Assembly (NCBI GenBank): GCA_017546145.1
Contig: JAFYXN010000021.1
Location: forward strand, 1 to 64,000
Source: Clostridia bacterium
GTDB lineage: Bacteria; Bacillota; Clostridia; Monoglobales; Monoglobaceae
Length of the DNA: 64,000 nucleotides
Direction of reading: 5' to 3'
The position numbers and the translations under genes were made by a program. Below the pieces are notes generated by a model. It saw only the letters and a list, made by a program, of their open reading frames with translations. It searched no databases and was not told where the DNA came from. This document shows, piece after piece, positions 34,739-43,834 of the stretch; position 1 is the first letter of the stretch, and each line of letters starts with the position of its first letter.

Positions 34739-36108
34739 TGCCAAAGGAATACAGAACTATTCAGGAGGTTGCAGGGCCATTGATGCTTGTCAAGGACGTA
34801 ACCGATGTAAGCTATAACGAGCTTGGTGAAATCGAGTTGGCAAGCGGCGAAAAGCGTCGTTGCAAGGTTCTTGAGATTGATGGAGGAAACGCTCTGGTTC
34901 AGCTTTTCGAGTCTTCAACAGGAATAAATCTTTCAAACAGTAAGGTTCGTTTTCTTGGCAGAGCAATGGAACTTGGTGTATCAGAGGATATGCTGGGCAG
35001 AGTATTTGACGGACTTGGCAGACCTATTGACGGCGGCCCCGAAATTCTGCCCGAAAAAAGAATGGATATTGAAGGGCTTCCAATGAACCCGGCAGCAAGA
35101 AACTATCCTCAGGAGTTTATTCAGACAGGTGTTTCTGCTATTGACGGACTTAACACCTTGGTAAGAGGTCAGAAGTTGCCTATATTTTCAGCCAGCGGTC
35201 TTCCTCATGCAAGACTTGCGGCACAGATTGCAAGACAGGCGCAGGTTAGAGGCACATCAGAGCCTTTTGCGGTTGTTTTTGCCGCAATGGGTATAACCTT
35301 TGAAGAGTCAGAATATTTTGTAAACAGCTTTAAGGAAACAGGCGCAATTGACAGAACAGTTATGTTTGTAAATCTTGCAAATGACCCGGCTGTTGAACGT
35401 ATTGCAACCCCAAAAATGGCGCTTACTGCAGCTGAATATCTTGCATTTGAAAAAGATATGCACGTTTTGGTTATCCTTACAGATATTACTAACTATGCAG
35501 ACGCATTGCGTGAGGTTTCTGCAGCACGAAAAGAGGTTCCCGGACGTCGTGGTTATCCCGGATATATGTATACCGACCTTGCAACTATGTACGAAAGAGC
35601 GGGACGGCAAAAGGGCAAAAACGGAAGTATTACAATGATACCCATTTTGACCATGCCCGAGGATGATAAAACACATCCCATTCCTGACCTTACAGGTTAC
35701 ATTACAGAAGGGCAGATTATTCTCAGCCGTGACTTATACCGAAAGAATGTTATGCCCCCTGTTGATGTGTTGCCGTCGCTTTCACGTCTTAAGGATAAAG
35801 GTATAGGTGAAGGCAAAACACGTGCCGACCATGCAAATACCATGAATCAGCTTTTTGCGGCTTATGCAAGAGGCAAGGACGCGCGTGAACTGATGGTTAT
35901 TTTAGGTGAGGCGGCTCTTACCGATATGGACAAGATTTACGCAAAGTTTGCTGATGAATTTGAAGAAAAGTATGTTTCTCAGGGCTATGAAACAAACCGC
36001 AGCATTGAGGATACACTTGAAATTGGTTGGCAGCTTCTTTCGATACTTCCCAAAAGTGAGCTTAAGCGTATTAAAGACGAATTTATAGAGAAGTATTATG
36101 TTGAATAA
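34738..36108 (+). CDS. ntpB: V-type ATPase non-catalytic subunit B
   Basis: A 456-residue regulatory subunit. The N-terminal barrel starts [18 protein letters not shown]. The nucleotide-binding fold lacks a true P-loop, with [14 protein letters not shown] in its place. Family segments [35 protein letters not shown] and [14 protein letters not shown] are clear. It alternates with A in the hexamer. The start shares one base with the A stop. Confidence 0.97.
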   Translation: MPKEYRTIQEVAGPLMLVKDVTDVSYNELGEIELASGEKRRCKVLEIDGGNALVQLFESSTGINLSNSKVRFLGRAMELGVSEDMLGRVFDGLGRPIDGGPEILPEKRMDIEGLPMNPAARNYPQEFIQTGVSAIDGLNTLVRGQKLPIFSASGLPHARLAAQIARQAQVRGTSEPFAVVFAAMGITFEESEYFVNSFKETGAIDRTVMFVNLANDPAVERIATPKMALTAAEYLAFEKDMHVLVILTDITNYADALREVSAARKEVPGRRGYPGYMYTDLATMYERAGRQKGKNGSITMIPILTMPEDDKTHPIPDLTGYITEGQIILSRDLYRKNVMPPVDVLPSLSRLKDKGIGEGKTRADHANTMNQLFAAYARGKDARELMVILGEAALTDMDKIYAKFADEFEEKYVSQGYETNRSIEDTLEIGWQLLSILPKSELKRIKDEFIEKYYVE

Positions 36109-36123
36109 AGGCAGGTGAGTAAT

Positions 36124-36789
36124 GTGGCAATTGCAAAGGTAAACCCTACCCGTATGGAGCTTACACGGCTTAAGAAAAAGCTTGTGACAGCCAAAAGAGG
36201 CCACAAACTGCTTAAGGATAAACGGGATGAACTGATGCGCCGATTTCTTGAACTGGTGCGCGAGAATATGGCTCTGCGTGAAAGCGTTGAAAAGGGATTG
36301 GAGGTTGCAAATCAAAACTTTGTCCTTGCAAAGGCGGTTATGCGTGAAGAAATATTAAATACTGCCCTTATGGCACCCCTGCAGTCGCTGTCGGTTGAAG
36401 TTGAAAAGCGCAATGTTATGAGCGTTGAAATTCCTGAATTTAACTATAAAACAAGGACTCCGGGTGAGAATGATGCATATTCATACGGCTTTGCCTTTAC
36501 ATCAGGTGACCTTGATTTTGCTGTAAAGTCCTTGTCGGATATTTTTCCCGATATGCTTAAGCTTGCAGAAATTGAAAAGTCTTGTCAGTTGATGGCGGCT
36601 GAAATTGAAAAAACAAGACGCCGTGTAAATGCTTTGGAGCATGTGATGATTCCTGAAACGGAAGAAAGTATTAAGTATATCACCATGAAGCTTGACGAGA
36701 ACGAGAGAAGTACTCAGGTTAGACTAATGAAGGTCAAGGACATGATGATTAAACAAAATATTGAATCTAAGCGTAATTCGGTTAAATAA
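36124..36789 (+). CDS. ntpD: V-type ATPase central-shaft subunit D
   Basis: A 221-residue antiparallel coiled-coil shaft protein. NPTRMELTRLKKKLVTAKRG at the N-terminus and RRVNALEHVMIPETEESIKY near the C-terminus are diagnostic of V-ATPase D. GTG 36124 is chosen because AGGTGAG (36113-36119) overlaps the GTG at 36115. Last gene of the operon, followed by a strong terminator. Confidence 0.95.
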   Translation: MAIAKVNPTRMELTRLKKKLVTAKRGHKLLKDKRDELMRRFLELVRENMALRESVEKGLEVANQNFVLAKAVMREEILNTALMAPLQSLSVEVEKRNVMSVEIPEFNYKTRTPGENDAYSYGFAFTSGDLDFAVKSLSDIFPDMLKLAEIEKSCQLMAAEIEKTRRRVNALEHVMIPETEESIKYITMKLDENERSTQVRLMKVKDMMIKQNIESKRNSVK

Positions 36790-36818
36790 GCAAAGGATTA
36801 TTTATTTTGTGTGGTGAT

Positions 36819-36862
36819 TTCGGGCAGATGTTGTGCTGCAATGTCTGCCCGAAAAAATTTTT
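36819..36862 (+). terminator. terminator of the V-type ATPase operon
   Basis: The stem TTCGGGCAGA / TCTGCCCGAA (36819-36828/36844-36853), followed by AAAAATTTTTT. Confidence 0.8.
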
Positions 36863-36882
36863 TAAAAATTTTGAAAAAAGTC

Positions 36883-36911
36883 TTGACAAATGGCGAAAAA
36901 AAGAGTATACT
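36883..36911 (+). promoter_or_regulatory. promoter of the Lys-Glu tRNA pair
   Basis: TTGACA (36883-36888), 17-bp spacer, TATACT (36906-36911), 25 bp before tRNA-Lys. Confidence 0.88.
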
Positions 36912-36935
36912 ATTAAACGTTGTGAGACACGACAT

Positions 36936-37011
36936 GCACCATTAGCTCAGTTGGTAGAGCACCTGACTCTTAATCAGGGTGTCCACGGTTCGAGTCCGTG
37001 ATGGTGTACCA
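36936..37011 (+). tRNA. tRNA-Lys (CTT)
   Basis: A 76-nt cloverleaf. Acceptor GCACCAT/ATGGTGT, anticodon loop CTCTTAA (CUU), encoded CCA. It complements tRNA-Lys(TTT) at 6663. Confidence 0.97.
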
Positions 37012-37014
37012 TTT

Positions 37015-37089
37015 GGCTCCGTGGTCAAGCGGTTAAGACACCGCCCTTTCACGGCGGTAACAGGGGTTCGATTCCCCTCGGAGTCACCA
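37015..37089 (+). tRNA. tRNA-Glu (TTC)
   Basis: A 75-nt cloverleaf. Acceptor GGCTCCG/CGGAGTC, anticodon stem CCGCC-GGCGG with loop CTTTCAC (UUC), encoded CCA. Confidence 0.97.
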
Positions 37090-37090
37090 G

Positions 37091-37124
37091 AAAAAAAGCA
37101 TCGACTATGTCGGTGCTTTTTTTT
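37091..37124 (+). terminator. terminator after the Lys-Glu tRNAs
   Basis: A 15-bp stem (37091-37105/37109-37123) with loop TAT and a T-run. The core is shared with the terminator at 3639-3681. Confidence 0.9.
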
Positions 37125-37240
37125 CAATGAACTGAGCAAAGGTGCTAATAGTAAATGTTAAAGATAATGTAAGGGGACATTATCTGATTGGAAATAAAAG
37201 TTAATTACAAAATTAATACTAAAGAAAGAGGGTCTTCATT

Positions 37241-39160
37241 TTGGTAAAAAAACAGTTTAAGGCAGAGTCAAAAAGACTTCTTGACCTGATGATTAACTCA
37301 ATCTACACACACAAAGAGATTTTTCTCAGAGAGATTATCTCAAACGCAAGCGATGCACTTGATAAGCTGTGCTATTTGTCACTTACCGACGACAAAGTAG
37401 GCATGAGCCGCAGCGATTTCAATATTAAGGTTACGGTTGATGTACAAAACAGAACTGTTACTGTTACTGATAACGGTATCGGTATGAACCGTGAAGAAAT
37501 GGAAAAGAATCTTGGTGTAATTGCTAACAGCGGTTCGTTCAAATTCAAAAATGAGTTAAGCGACGAAAACAAAAAGGACAGAGAGATAGACATTATCGGT
37601 CAGTTTGGTGTGGGATTTTATTCTGCGTTTATGGTAAGTGATAAGGTGGAGGTTATCTCACGTGCCTTTGGTGAGGATAGTGCCTATATTTGGGAGTCCT
37701 CAGGAGCTGACGGCTATACAATAAAAGAAGCTGAAAAGCAAACTGTCGGAACCGATATTATTATGCATATAAAAGAGGATACAGATGGCGAGAACTACAG
37801 TGAATTTCTTGAAAGTTACAGACTGCGCGCTCTTATAAAAAAATATTCAGATTATATCAGATACCCCATTAAAATGGACATTGAGAAAACACGAAGTGTT
37901 GAAACAGATGAAACTGACGAAAATGGTAACAAGAAAACTAAAACAGAAACCTATACAGAAACCGAAACCGTTAACAGCATGGTTCCTATCTGGCAGAGAA
38001 ATAAATCCGAGGTTTCGGATGAAGACTGCAAAGCCTTCTATAAGGAACATTTCTTTGATATGGAAGACCCTGCACGCGTTATCCGCGTGAATGCTGAAGG
38101 AACGGTTGAATATAAGGCGATGCTGTTTGTTCCGTCAAAAGCACCATACGGATACTTTACAAAGGATTTTGAAAAGGGCTTGCAGCTTTACACAAGCGGA
38201 GTTTTGATTATGGATAAGTGTGAGGATTTGGTTCCGGAACATTTCAGATTTGTAAAGGGTGTTGTTGACTCACAAAATCTTTCGCTTAACATCTCGCGTG
38301 AAATTCTGCAGCACGATAAACAGCTGAAGGTAATTGCGTCAAACCTTGAAAAAAAGATAAAGAGCGAGCTTAAAAAAATGATGACAGATGACCGTCAAAT
38401 ATACGAAAAGTTCTGGCAGGCATTTGGAATTCAGCTCAAGTATGGTGTTGTAAACGATTTTGGAATGCATAAGGACTTGCTTTCAGACCTCTTAATGTTT
38501 TATTCTTCGACAGAAAAGAAACTTGTTTCTATTGCAGAATATATTGCGCGTATGCCCCAAGACCAAAAGTTCATTTATTTTGCAAGCGGTGATTCTATTG
38601 AAAAAATTGACCAGCTACCCCAGACAGAGCTTGTAAAGGACAAAGGCTACGAAATTTTATATATGACCGACAGCGTTGATGATTTTGTTGTTCAGATGCT
38701 TGGCACCTTTGATGAAAAGCAATTTAAATCGGTAAACGACAATGACCTTGGTCTTGAAAGCGAAGAAGAGAAGAAGGAAATTGAAAAATCGGCAGAAGAA
38801 AATAAAGAACTGCTTGATTTTGTAAAAGAAGCGCTTTCGGGAGCGGTTTCAAATGTAAGAATTTCAAACAAGCTCAAAAGTCATCCGGTATGCCTTACAA
38901 CCGAAGGCCCTGTTACTCTTGAAATGGAGAAGTACTTTAAATCAATTCCCGGCGGTGAGGGAATGCAGGCAAAAGCAGAAAAGGTTCTGGAAATTAATCC
39001 CAACCACAAGGTGATGGAGGCTTTGAAGGCAGCGTTTGAAACCAATAAAGAAAAGGCAAAGAAGTACGCTAAAATCCTATATTCACAAAGCCTTTTGATT
39101 GCAGGATTGGATATTGAAAACCCTGCCGAATACGCAGATTTGGTTTGTGAATTGATGTAA
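37241..39160 (+). CDS. htpG: Hsp90-family chaperone HtpG
   Basis: A 639-residue bacterial Hsp90. The N-terminal ATPase begins KQFKAESKRLLDLMINSIY and has NASDALDKL, the DNGIGM nucleotide motif, NLGVIANSGS and the lid GQFGVGFYSAFMVSD. The middle domain carries the catalytic Arg region LNISREILQ. The C-terminal dimerisation domain follows. A charged insert rich in Glu, Thr and Lys (about 215-240) separates the N and middle parts. Start TTG 37241 has AAAGAGGG at good distance. It converges with the AraC gene across a shared terminator. Confidence 0.97.
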   Translation: MVKKQFKAESKRLLDLMINSIYTHKEIFLREIISNASDALDKLCYLSLTDDKVGMSRSDFNIKVTVDVQNRTVTVTDNGIGMNREEMEKNLGVIANSGSFKFKNELSDENKKDREIDIIGQFGVGFYSAFMVSDKVEVISRAFGEDSAYIWESSGADGYTIKEAEKQTVGTDIIMHIKEDTDGENYSEFLESYRLRALIKKYSDYIRYPIKMDIEKTRSVETDETDENGNKKTKTETYTETETVNSMVPIWQRNKSEVSDEDCKAFYKEHFFDMEDPARVIRVNAEGTVEYKAMLFVPSKAPYGYFTKDFEKGLQLYTSGVLIMDKCEDLVPEHFRFVKGVVDSQNLSLNISREILQHDKQLKVIASNLEKKIKSELKKMMTDDRQIYEKFWQAFGIQLKYGVVNDFGMHKDLLSDLLMFYSSTEKKLVSIAEYIARMPQDQKFIYFASGDSIEKIDQLPQTELVKDKGYEILYMTDSVDDFVVQMLGTFDEKQFKSVNDNDLGLESEEEKKEIEKSAEENKELLDFVKEALSGAVSNVRISNKLKSHPVCLTTEGPVTLEMEKYFKSIPGGEGMQAKAEKVLEINPNHKVMEALKAAFETNKEKAKKYAKILYSQSLLIAGLDIENPAEYADLVCELM

Positions 39161-39220
39161 GTATAAAGTCTTACACATAACTGCACAACAGCATATATGG
39201 TTAATAGATATATAGGAATA

Positions 39221-39265
39221 TACACAAATCCCCGTTTCTCTAAAACAGAAACGGGAATTTGTGTA
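39221..39265. terminator. bidirectional terminator between htpG and the AraC gene
   Basis: A 19-bp stem (39221-39239/39247-39265) with a single mismatch, symmetric enough to serve both convergent genes. Confidence 0.8.
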
Positions 39266-39274
39266 TATGGCTGC

Positions 39275-40168
39275 TTAATAATTTTCAGGAAGGGTCATTG
39301 CCTTGACAGAGTTTAAATACTGTGTGGGTGATATTCCTGTTACTCTTTTAAACTGGCGTGAGAAGTAGTGGATGCTTGAATAACCAAGTATTTCAGCTAC
39401 CTGAGTGATACTGTAAGCCTCTTCGCGAAGAAAGGTTTTTGCACGCTCAATTTTAGTGTGTATAAAGTATTCAATAGGACTCATGCCAAAGGCTTCCTGA
39501 AATGTATTGGTAATTGTTGTTTTGTTTGAACCGCTGTATTTGATAAGGTCATTTATCTGAATGTTCTTGTTTGAGTTGATTTCCATATAATTAAGCAGAA
39601 GATTAAGCAGAGAGTGTGAGGTGCTTAACCTCATCAATGAGACTTGCCCGTCTGATGGGTTGCTGCTTCTGATAAGTGAAATCAAAAGCTCGCAAATAAA
39701 TTGCTTAAGCAACTGTTGCGAGCCAAAAGAGCCGCCCTCTTTTGCTGAAAGGCTGCCGGTTTTTGGTACATTAAGCGGCGTCGAAAACGCGCTGGAATAC
39801 TCCGAAATTATTTTCGATATAATCCGCTTTTGGTGCTGATTTATTCTTAGTATCTTGTTTTCAAAAAAATTTATTGCATCAGACTCGCTGCTGAATGTGA
39901 TAACCACAATGTTTGGTGCAACAGTTCCGTTTGCTTTAAGCTCGTGCCATTCATTCGGTTTATGAAATATAATGTCGCCCTGGTCAAGCACGTGATGCTT
40001 GCCGTCTGCTACAGCAGTAATTCTGCCCTTGTCAACGTAGACAAGCTCCCAAAAATTGTGAGACTCGCCGGAAAAGGTGTATGCCTTTGAAAATTCAAAG
40101 TAATATACGGTATAAAGCTTATCAATAACAATATCGTCAGTAAGCTTATAGCCTGTGTAGACGGACAT
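39275..40168 (-). CDS. AraC-family transcriptional regulator with cupin sensor domain
   Basis: 297 residues. The N-terminal cupin-like domain shows HNFWELVYVDKGRITAVADG and QGDIIFHKPNEWHEL, typical of AraC proteins that sense small molecules, often sugars. The C-terminal pair of helix-turn-helices includes SGSNKTTITNTFQEAFG and the signature ITQVAEILGYSSIHYFSRQF. Start at 40168 (MSVYTGYK) is favoured by CGAGGG seven bases upstream. A start 12 codons earlier lacks an RBS. No metabolic gene is adjacent, so the regulon cannot be told. Confidence 0.92.
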   Translation of the reverse strand: MSVYTGYKLTDDIVIDKLYTVYYFEFSKAYTFSGESHNFWELVYVDKGRITAVADGKHHVLDQGDIIFHKPNEWHELKANGTVAPNIVVITFSSESDAINFFENKILRINQHQKRIISKIISEYSSAFSTPLNVPKTGSLSAKEGGSFGSQQLLKQFICELLISLIRSSNPSDGQVSLMRLSTSHSLLNLLLNYMEINSNKNIQINDLIKYSGSNKTTITNTFQEAFGMSPIEYFIHTKIERAKTFLREEAYSITQVAEILGYSSIHYFSRQFKRVTGISPTQYLNSVKAMTLPENY

Positions 40169-40276
40169 ATTATGCCCTCGCTTTCTTACGCAGTAATTTG
40201 GCAAAATTTCTGTTCATAAACCTTATGCAGGATTGTTTAAGACAAACACACAGCAGAGAACTCTGCGACGCAAGTT

Positions 40277-40687
40277 TTACAGAAGAACTACATCAATATC
40301 TCCGGAATTTGACTTCCTTGGCGTATTTTTTGAAAGATGCTCTTTTAGCTTTTCAAAGCTTGCATCGCTGATGTCATGTTCAATTTTGCAGCTGTCCCGG
40401 TATGCGGTTTCTTCATCGACTCCAAGTGCAATAAGTGCAGATGCAATAATATGATGCCGTTCAAAAACCCGTTCAGCAATGGCAAGACCTTTGTCGGTGA
40501 GCAAAATATTTCCATCATCGCTAATGGTTATATAACCCTTTTCACGGAAATTCTTCATAGCAACAGATACACTCGGCTTTGAAAAGGATAATTCATGTGC
40601 AACGTCGATGCTGCGAACATATCCGTTCTTGTTTTTAAGCATAAGTATTGTTTCAAGATAATTTTCGGCTGATTCGTTTGTTCTCAT
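40277..40687 (-). CDS. DtxR/MntR-family metal-dependent regulator
   Basis: A 136-residue regulator. A winged helix (IDVAHELSFSKPSVSVAMKN) is followed by the metal-binding dimerisation region with ERHHIIASALIALGV and CKIEHDIS. Compared with Bacillus MntR, the Asp8 position reads Asn and the Glu99 position reads Cys, while the Glu11, His77, Glu102 and His103 equivalents are kept. A Cys there is found in iron-responsive DtxR, so iron or another metal may be the co-repressor. Start 40687 has GAGGTG eight bases upstream; an earlier TTG is less likely. The promoter carries a dyad over its -10, consistent with autoregulation. Confidence 0.92.
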   Translation of the reverse strand: MRTNESAENYLETILMLKNKNGYVRSIDVAHELSFSKPSVSVAMKNFREKGYITISDDGNILLTDKGLAIAERVFERHHIIASALIALGVDEETAYRDSCKIEHDISDASFEKLKEHLSKNTPRKSNSGDIDVVLL

Positions 40688-40709
40688 GGATGAACACCTC
40701 AAAATATTT

Positions 40710-40750
40710 TATACTTTAATCAGTATAGCAAATTAAAGGGCACTTGTCAA
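40710..40750 (-). promoter_or_regulatory. promoter and operator-like dyad of the DtxR-type gene
   Basis: On the minus strand TTGACA (40745-40750), 17-bp spacer, TATACT (40722-40727). The dyad TATACT-TTAATC-AGTATA (40710-40727) covers the -10 and the start site. The -35 lies in the stem of the upstream terminator. Confidence 0.7.
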
Positions 40751-40770
40751 ATCAGACAAGTGCCCTTTAA
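40733..40770 (-). terminator. terminator hairpin downstream of the small unknown gene
   Basis: The 16-bp perfect stem TTAAAGGGCACTTGTC / GACAAGTGCCCTTTAA with a 6-nt loop. On the minus strand it follows the gene at 40799-41056. Confidence 0.8.
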
Positions 40771-40798
40771 TAAATAGAGAATTTTATGAATAAGCGTA

Positions 40799-41056
40799 TT
40801 AAAAAGAAAACATATTTGTAAGCACTTCGTGAAGTGTACATGGGTATACTTCGTTTTCTGCCATAAATTTGCAAAAACTTTCGGCTTCGCATTCTGTAAA
40901 AAACAGATTTTCAGCTGATGCACTGTCTGCTTCGCTGCCGGATGTTACAAGCTTTATACCAAAGCTTCTCGCACTTTCACCTTCGTCGGACACAATAAAG
41001 TAACTGATTTTGTTTTTTTCAGCAACGTATTTTAATTGATATTTATCTTTCGTCAT
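40799..41056 (-). CDS. small conserved-type protein of unknown function (85 aa)
   Basis: An 85-residue soluble protein, start MTKDKYQLKYVA, with GESARSFGIKLVTSG in the middle and FCKFMAENEVYPCTLHEVLT at the end. Its overall pattern recalls the DUF6514-type small proteins of Clostridia, but this is recalled from pattern only. RBS GGGAGGAAAG lies upstream of the ATG. It has its own terminator. Two Spo0A-box-like sites lie in the promoter region (41127-41145), which would fit stationary-phase or sporulation control. Confidence 0.75.
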   Translation of the reverse strand: MTKDKYQLKYVAEKNKISYFIVSDEGESARSFGIKLVTSGSEADSASAENLFFTECEAESFCKFMAENEVYPCTLHEVLTNMFSF

Positions 41057-41386
41057 TATACTTTCCTCCCAAAATAGTTTGTTTTTATATTTTAAGATAT
41101 ATTAAATGCAATTGAACTATAAAGTGGTCGACAAAATATGACAAAGTAAAATGCTGTAAAAATAAGGGTTTTGGGAAATGATGTGATATTATGTAAACCT
41201 ATGAATAAAAAATATTATAACATTAAAAATTAAGTATAAAAAGCGCGGGCTTGACGTTTTTGCATATTTGTAGTATTCTAATATGGTATCTTTAGACAAA
41301 AAAGATTATACTAAAATAAATTAAGGTTGTTTTATTCTAATTAGGTTAATATAATATATTGAATGTAGTACAAGGGAGGCAAAATT
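41057..41386. other. divergent intergenic region with promoter and 0A-box-like sites
   Basis: An AT-rich region of 330 bp without a gene. It holds the flippase promoter (41251-41279), and the minus strand reads TTTGTCATATTTTGTCGAC across 41127-41145, two Spo0A-box-like motifs 11 bp apart. Confidence 0.5.
41251..41279 (+). promoter_or_regulatory. promoter of the SpoVB/YabM-like flippase gene
   Basis: TTGACG (41251-41256), 17-bp spacer, TATTCT (41274-41279). Confidence 0.65.
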
Positions 41387-43114
41387 TTGAAGGATAAACA
41401 AAGTAAATTCATAAAAGGCGCTTTAATTCTTGCAGGTGCAAACCTTGTTGTAAAGATAATAGGTGCGTTTTTTAAGGTTCCGCTTTATAATCTTATAGGC
41501 GAAGACGGTAGCGGCGTTTTTAATGTTGCATATCAGATTTATACATTTATGTTTATAATTGCAACAGCAGGCTTTCCTATTGCGGTTTCCAAAATGGTTG
41601 CAGAAAGTATTGCCAAGGATGATGAATACGACGCAAGGCGCATTTTTGAAACTGCAACCCTTCTTTTGGGAATTATAGGTCTTGTGGGAAGTACGGTGCT
41701 TTATGCCTTCTCGGATAAGCTGGCAGCACTTCTTAACAATCCTGACTCGGCAATGGCTATAAGAGTAATTGCTCCCGGAGTGTTTTTTGTTTCACTTGTT
41801 TCGGCATACCGTGGTTATTTTCAAGGCAGGCAAAATATGTATCCTACCGCGGCATCTGAGGTAACTGAAGCATCTGCGAAACTTATATTGGGTATTGTTG
41901 CAGCGTCTGCTGTTATGGGAATGGCTGTTGTTTCGATGCCACCGGGCGCAAGTATTCCTGATGGTGTTTTCTCGTCTTTTCACGAGCGTACGGTGTATTC
42001 GGCAACAGGCGCAATACTTGGCGTGACAGCAGGTACGTTCCTTGCGCTTGTATTGATGATAATTATTTTCAGCTGCAAAGAGAAGAAGGTAAAGCCTGTT
42101 TTGGGTCAGAATATAAGACCCAGAAGCGAGATACTTAAAAATTTGGTCCTTATTGCAATTCCCATTACAATTGGTGCGTCGGTTTCAAGCCTTACAAGCC
42201 TTGTTGACCTTGCAACCATAATGAACAGACTCGTGGTTAATCCGGATGTTTTTGATTCTTACTCTCATATATTTGCAGAAGGAACCGAGTTTGCAAGGTC
42301 TGCAGCAGAAGACGGATGGGAAGGTATTGTCCTTCTGCAGAAAAAAGCAAACTCTCTTTACGGAATGTATACAGGTCAGGCGCAGACAATGTTTAATCTG
42401 CCGCTTACAATAGTGGTTGGGCTCAGTATGAGTATTGTGCCTGCAATTTCAACTGCACTGGCAGAAAGAAAACCGCGTGATGCTCAGGAGATTACTGCAA
42501 GTGTACTTAGAATAACAATGCTTTTTGCACTTCCGTGTGCAATGGGATTTTTTGTGTTGTCTGAACCTATATTAAGAGTACTCTACAGCGACGCAAATGC
42601 GTGTTTTCTGCTTCAAAAGCTTGCACTTGCGGTTGCGTTTGTAGCTCTTGTTTCGGTAAGTAATGCTGTTTTGCAGGCATACGGAAAGGTGTATTATCCG
42701 GTTGTAAATATGCTTGTGGGTGGCATAGTGAAGGTTATAATGAACTATATGCTTATCCCTGTATGGGGTATTGATGCGGCTCCGATAGCTACAACTGTAT
42801 GCTATGGAACAATTGCAGTTCTTAATATTTTATGTATTGTGTGTATGCTTAAGGTGAAACTAAGTGTTGTATATATGCTTGTTAAACCCCTTACGGCAAC
42901 GGTTGTTATGGGTGCTACGGTTATATTGGTATATGGTGCATTGGATAAAATTTTGCCTGCATCACGGCTGGTGACGATTTTCTCAATTGGTGTGGGTGCT
43001 TTAGTTTACGCTGTGGCGTTGGTTTTGATAAAGGGGATCAAAAAAGAAGATGTTCTCAATATGCCAAAAGGCGCAAAAATTGCTGAGATTATGACAAAAT
43101 ACAGGCTTCTTTAG
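41387..43114 (+). CDS. SpoVB/YabM-like MOP-superfamily flippase
   Basis: A 575-residue polytopic membrane protein of the oligosaccharidyl-lipid flippase (MATE/MVF) superfamily. Family features include KGALILAGANLVVKIIGAFF and YNLIGEDGSGVFNVAYQIYT at the N-terminus and RGYFQGRQNMYPTAASEV. About 14 helices are expected. It probably exports a lipid-linked cell-wall or spore-cortex precursor. TTG 41387 has AGGGAGG upstream. The order with mazG and the S4-domain gene is the Bacillus yabM-yabN-yabO order, supporting the YabM assignment over SpoVB proper. Confidence 0.9.
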   Translation: MKDKQSKFIKGALILAGANLVVKIIGAFFKVPLYNLIGEDGSGVFNVAYQIYTFMFIIATAGFPIAVSKMVAESIAKDDEYDARRIFETATLLLGIIGLVGSTVLYAFSDKLAALLNNPDSAMAIRVIAPGVFFVSLVSAYRGYFQGRQNMYPTAASEVTEASAKLILGIVAASAVMGMAVVSMPPGASIPDGVFSSFHERTVYSATGAILGVTAGTFLALVLMIIIFSCKEKKVKPVLGQNIRPRSEILKNLVLIAIPITIGASVSSLTSLVDLATIMNRLVVNPDVFDSYSHIFAEGTEFARSAAEDGWEGIVLLQKKANSLYGMYTGQAQTMFNLPLTIVVGLSMSIVPAISTALAERKPRDAQEITASVLRITMLFALPCAMGFFVLSEPILRVLYSDANACFLLQKLALAVAFVALVSVSNAVLQAYGKVYYPVVNMLVGGIVKVIMNYMLIPVWGIDAAPIATTVCYGTIAVLNILCIVCMLKVKLSVVYMLVKPLTATVVMGATVILVYGALDKILPASRLVTIFSIGVGALVYAVALVLIKGIKKEDVLNMPKGAKIAEIMTKYRLL

Positions 43115-43129
43115 GAAAGGGATAATACA

Positions 43130-43819
43130 ATGGAAAAAAATTATAATTTTCAGGGCTTGCTTGAAATAGTTGAAAAACTCCGCGGAGAGGGAGGTTGCCC
43201 TTGGGACCGCGAGCAAACCCATGACAGTATAAAACACAATATCATAGAAGAAGGATATGAGCTTATTGAGGCGCTGGAGGCTAAAGACTTCCCCAAAATG
43301 GCTGACGAAAGCGGTGATCTTCTTTTGCAGGTAGTATTCCATGCTCAGATAGGCAAAGAAAATAACGAATACAAAATTGATGACGTTATAAACGCGGTTT
43401 GTCGCAAGTTGGTACACAGACACCCTCATGTGTTTGGCACAGTAAGCGTGAAGGACAGCGATGAGGTTCTTGCCAACTGGAGCCAAATAAAGCGTGATGA
43501 GCGCGGGCAAAAGACGGTTTCAGAGGATATGGAGGGCGTTTCAAAGTACTTGCCGTCGCTTATGCGTGCAGAAAAAATTCAGGGCAAGGCAGAGAAAAAC
43601 GGCTACGTATTCAACGAACCGGCTATTGCAGCTGAAAGCATCTGCAATATGATAAACGTTCTTTCCGGCAACGAGGATAAAGAGGTCGCTGAAAAATATA
43701 TCGGCAAAATGCTTTTTGAACTTGTTTCGGTAGCAAAAGGACTTGGCGTGGATGCAGAAACGGCGCTTAACCGACACACAGAAGCTTTTATCCACGAATT
43801 TGCAAAACATGAAGAGTAA
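43130..43819 (+). CDS. mazG: nucleoside triphosphate pyrophosphohydrolase MazG
   Basis: A 229-residue all-alpha NTP pyrophosphatase that hydrolyses non-canonical or excess NTPs to NMP. LRGEGGCPWDREQTHDSIKH and the EEGYELIEAL...ADESGDLLLQVVFHA block carry the metal-binding EExxE/D motifs. The C-terminal repeat (KRDERGQ, VSKYLPSLMRAEKIQGKA) is typical of full-length MazG. It is shorter than Bacillus YabN, which has an extra N-terminal methylase domain. Located 15 bp after the flippase and 15 bp before the S4 gene. Confidence 0.95.
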   Translation: MEKNYNFQGLLEIVEKLRGEGGCPWDREQTHDSIKHNIIEEGYELIEALEAKDFPKMADESGDLLLQVVFHAQIGKENNEYKIDDVINAVCRKLVHRHPHVFGTVSVKDSDEVLANWSQIKRDERGQKTVSEDMEGVSKYLPSLMRAEKIQGKAEKNGYVFNEPAIAAESICNMINVLSGNEDKEVAEKYIGKMLFELVSVAKGLGVDAETALNRHTEAFIHEFAKHEE

Positions 43820-43834
43820 ATCAGGAGAAGAACA

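Noticed and set aside
36807-37001. Short open frame running into tRNA-Lys
   Set aside because: It spans the V-ATPase terminator, the tRNA promoter and tRNA-Lys itself, so it is a chance frame.
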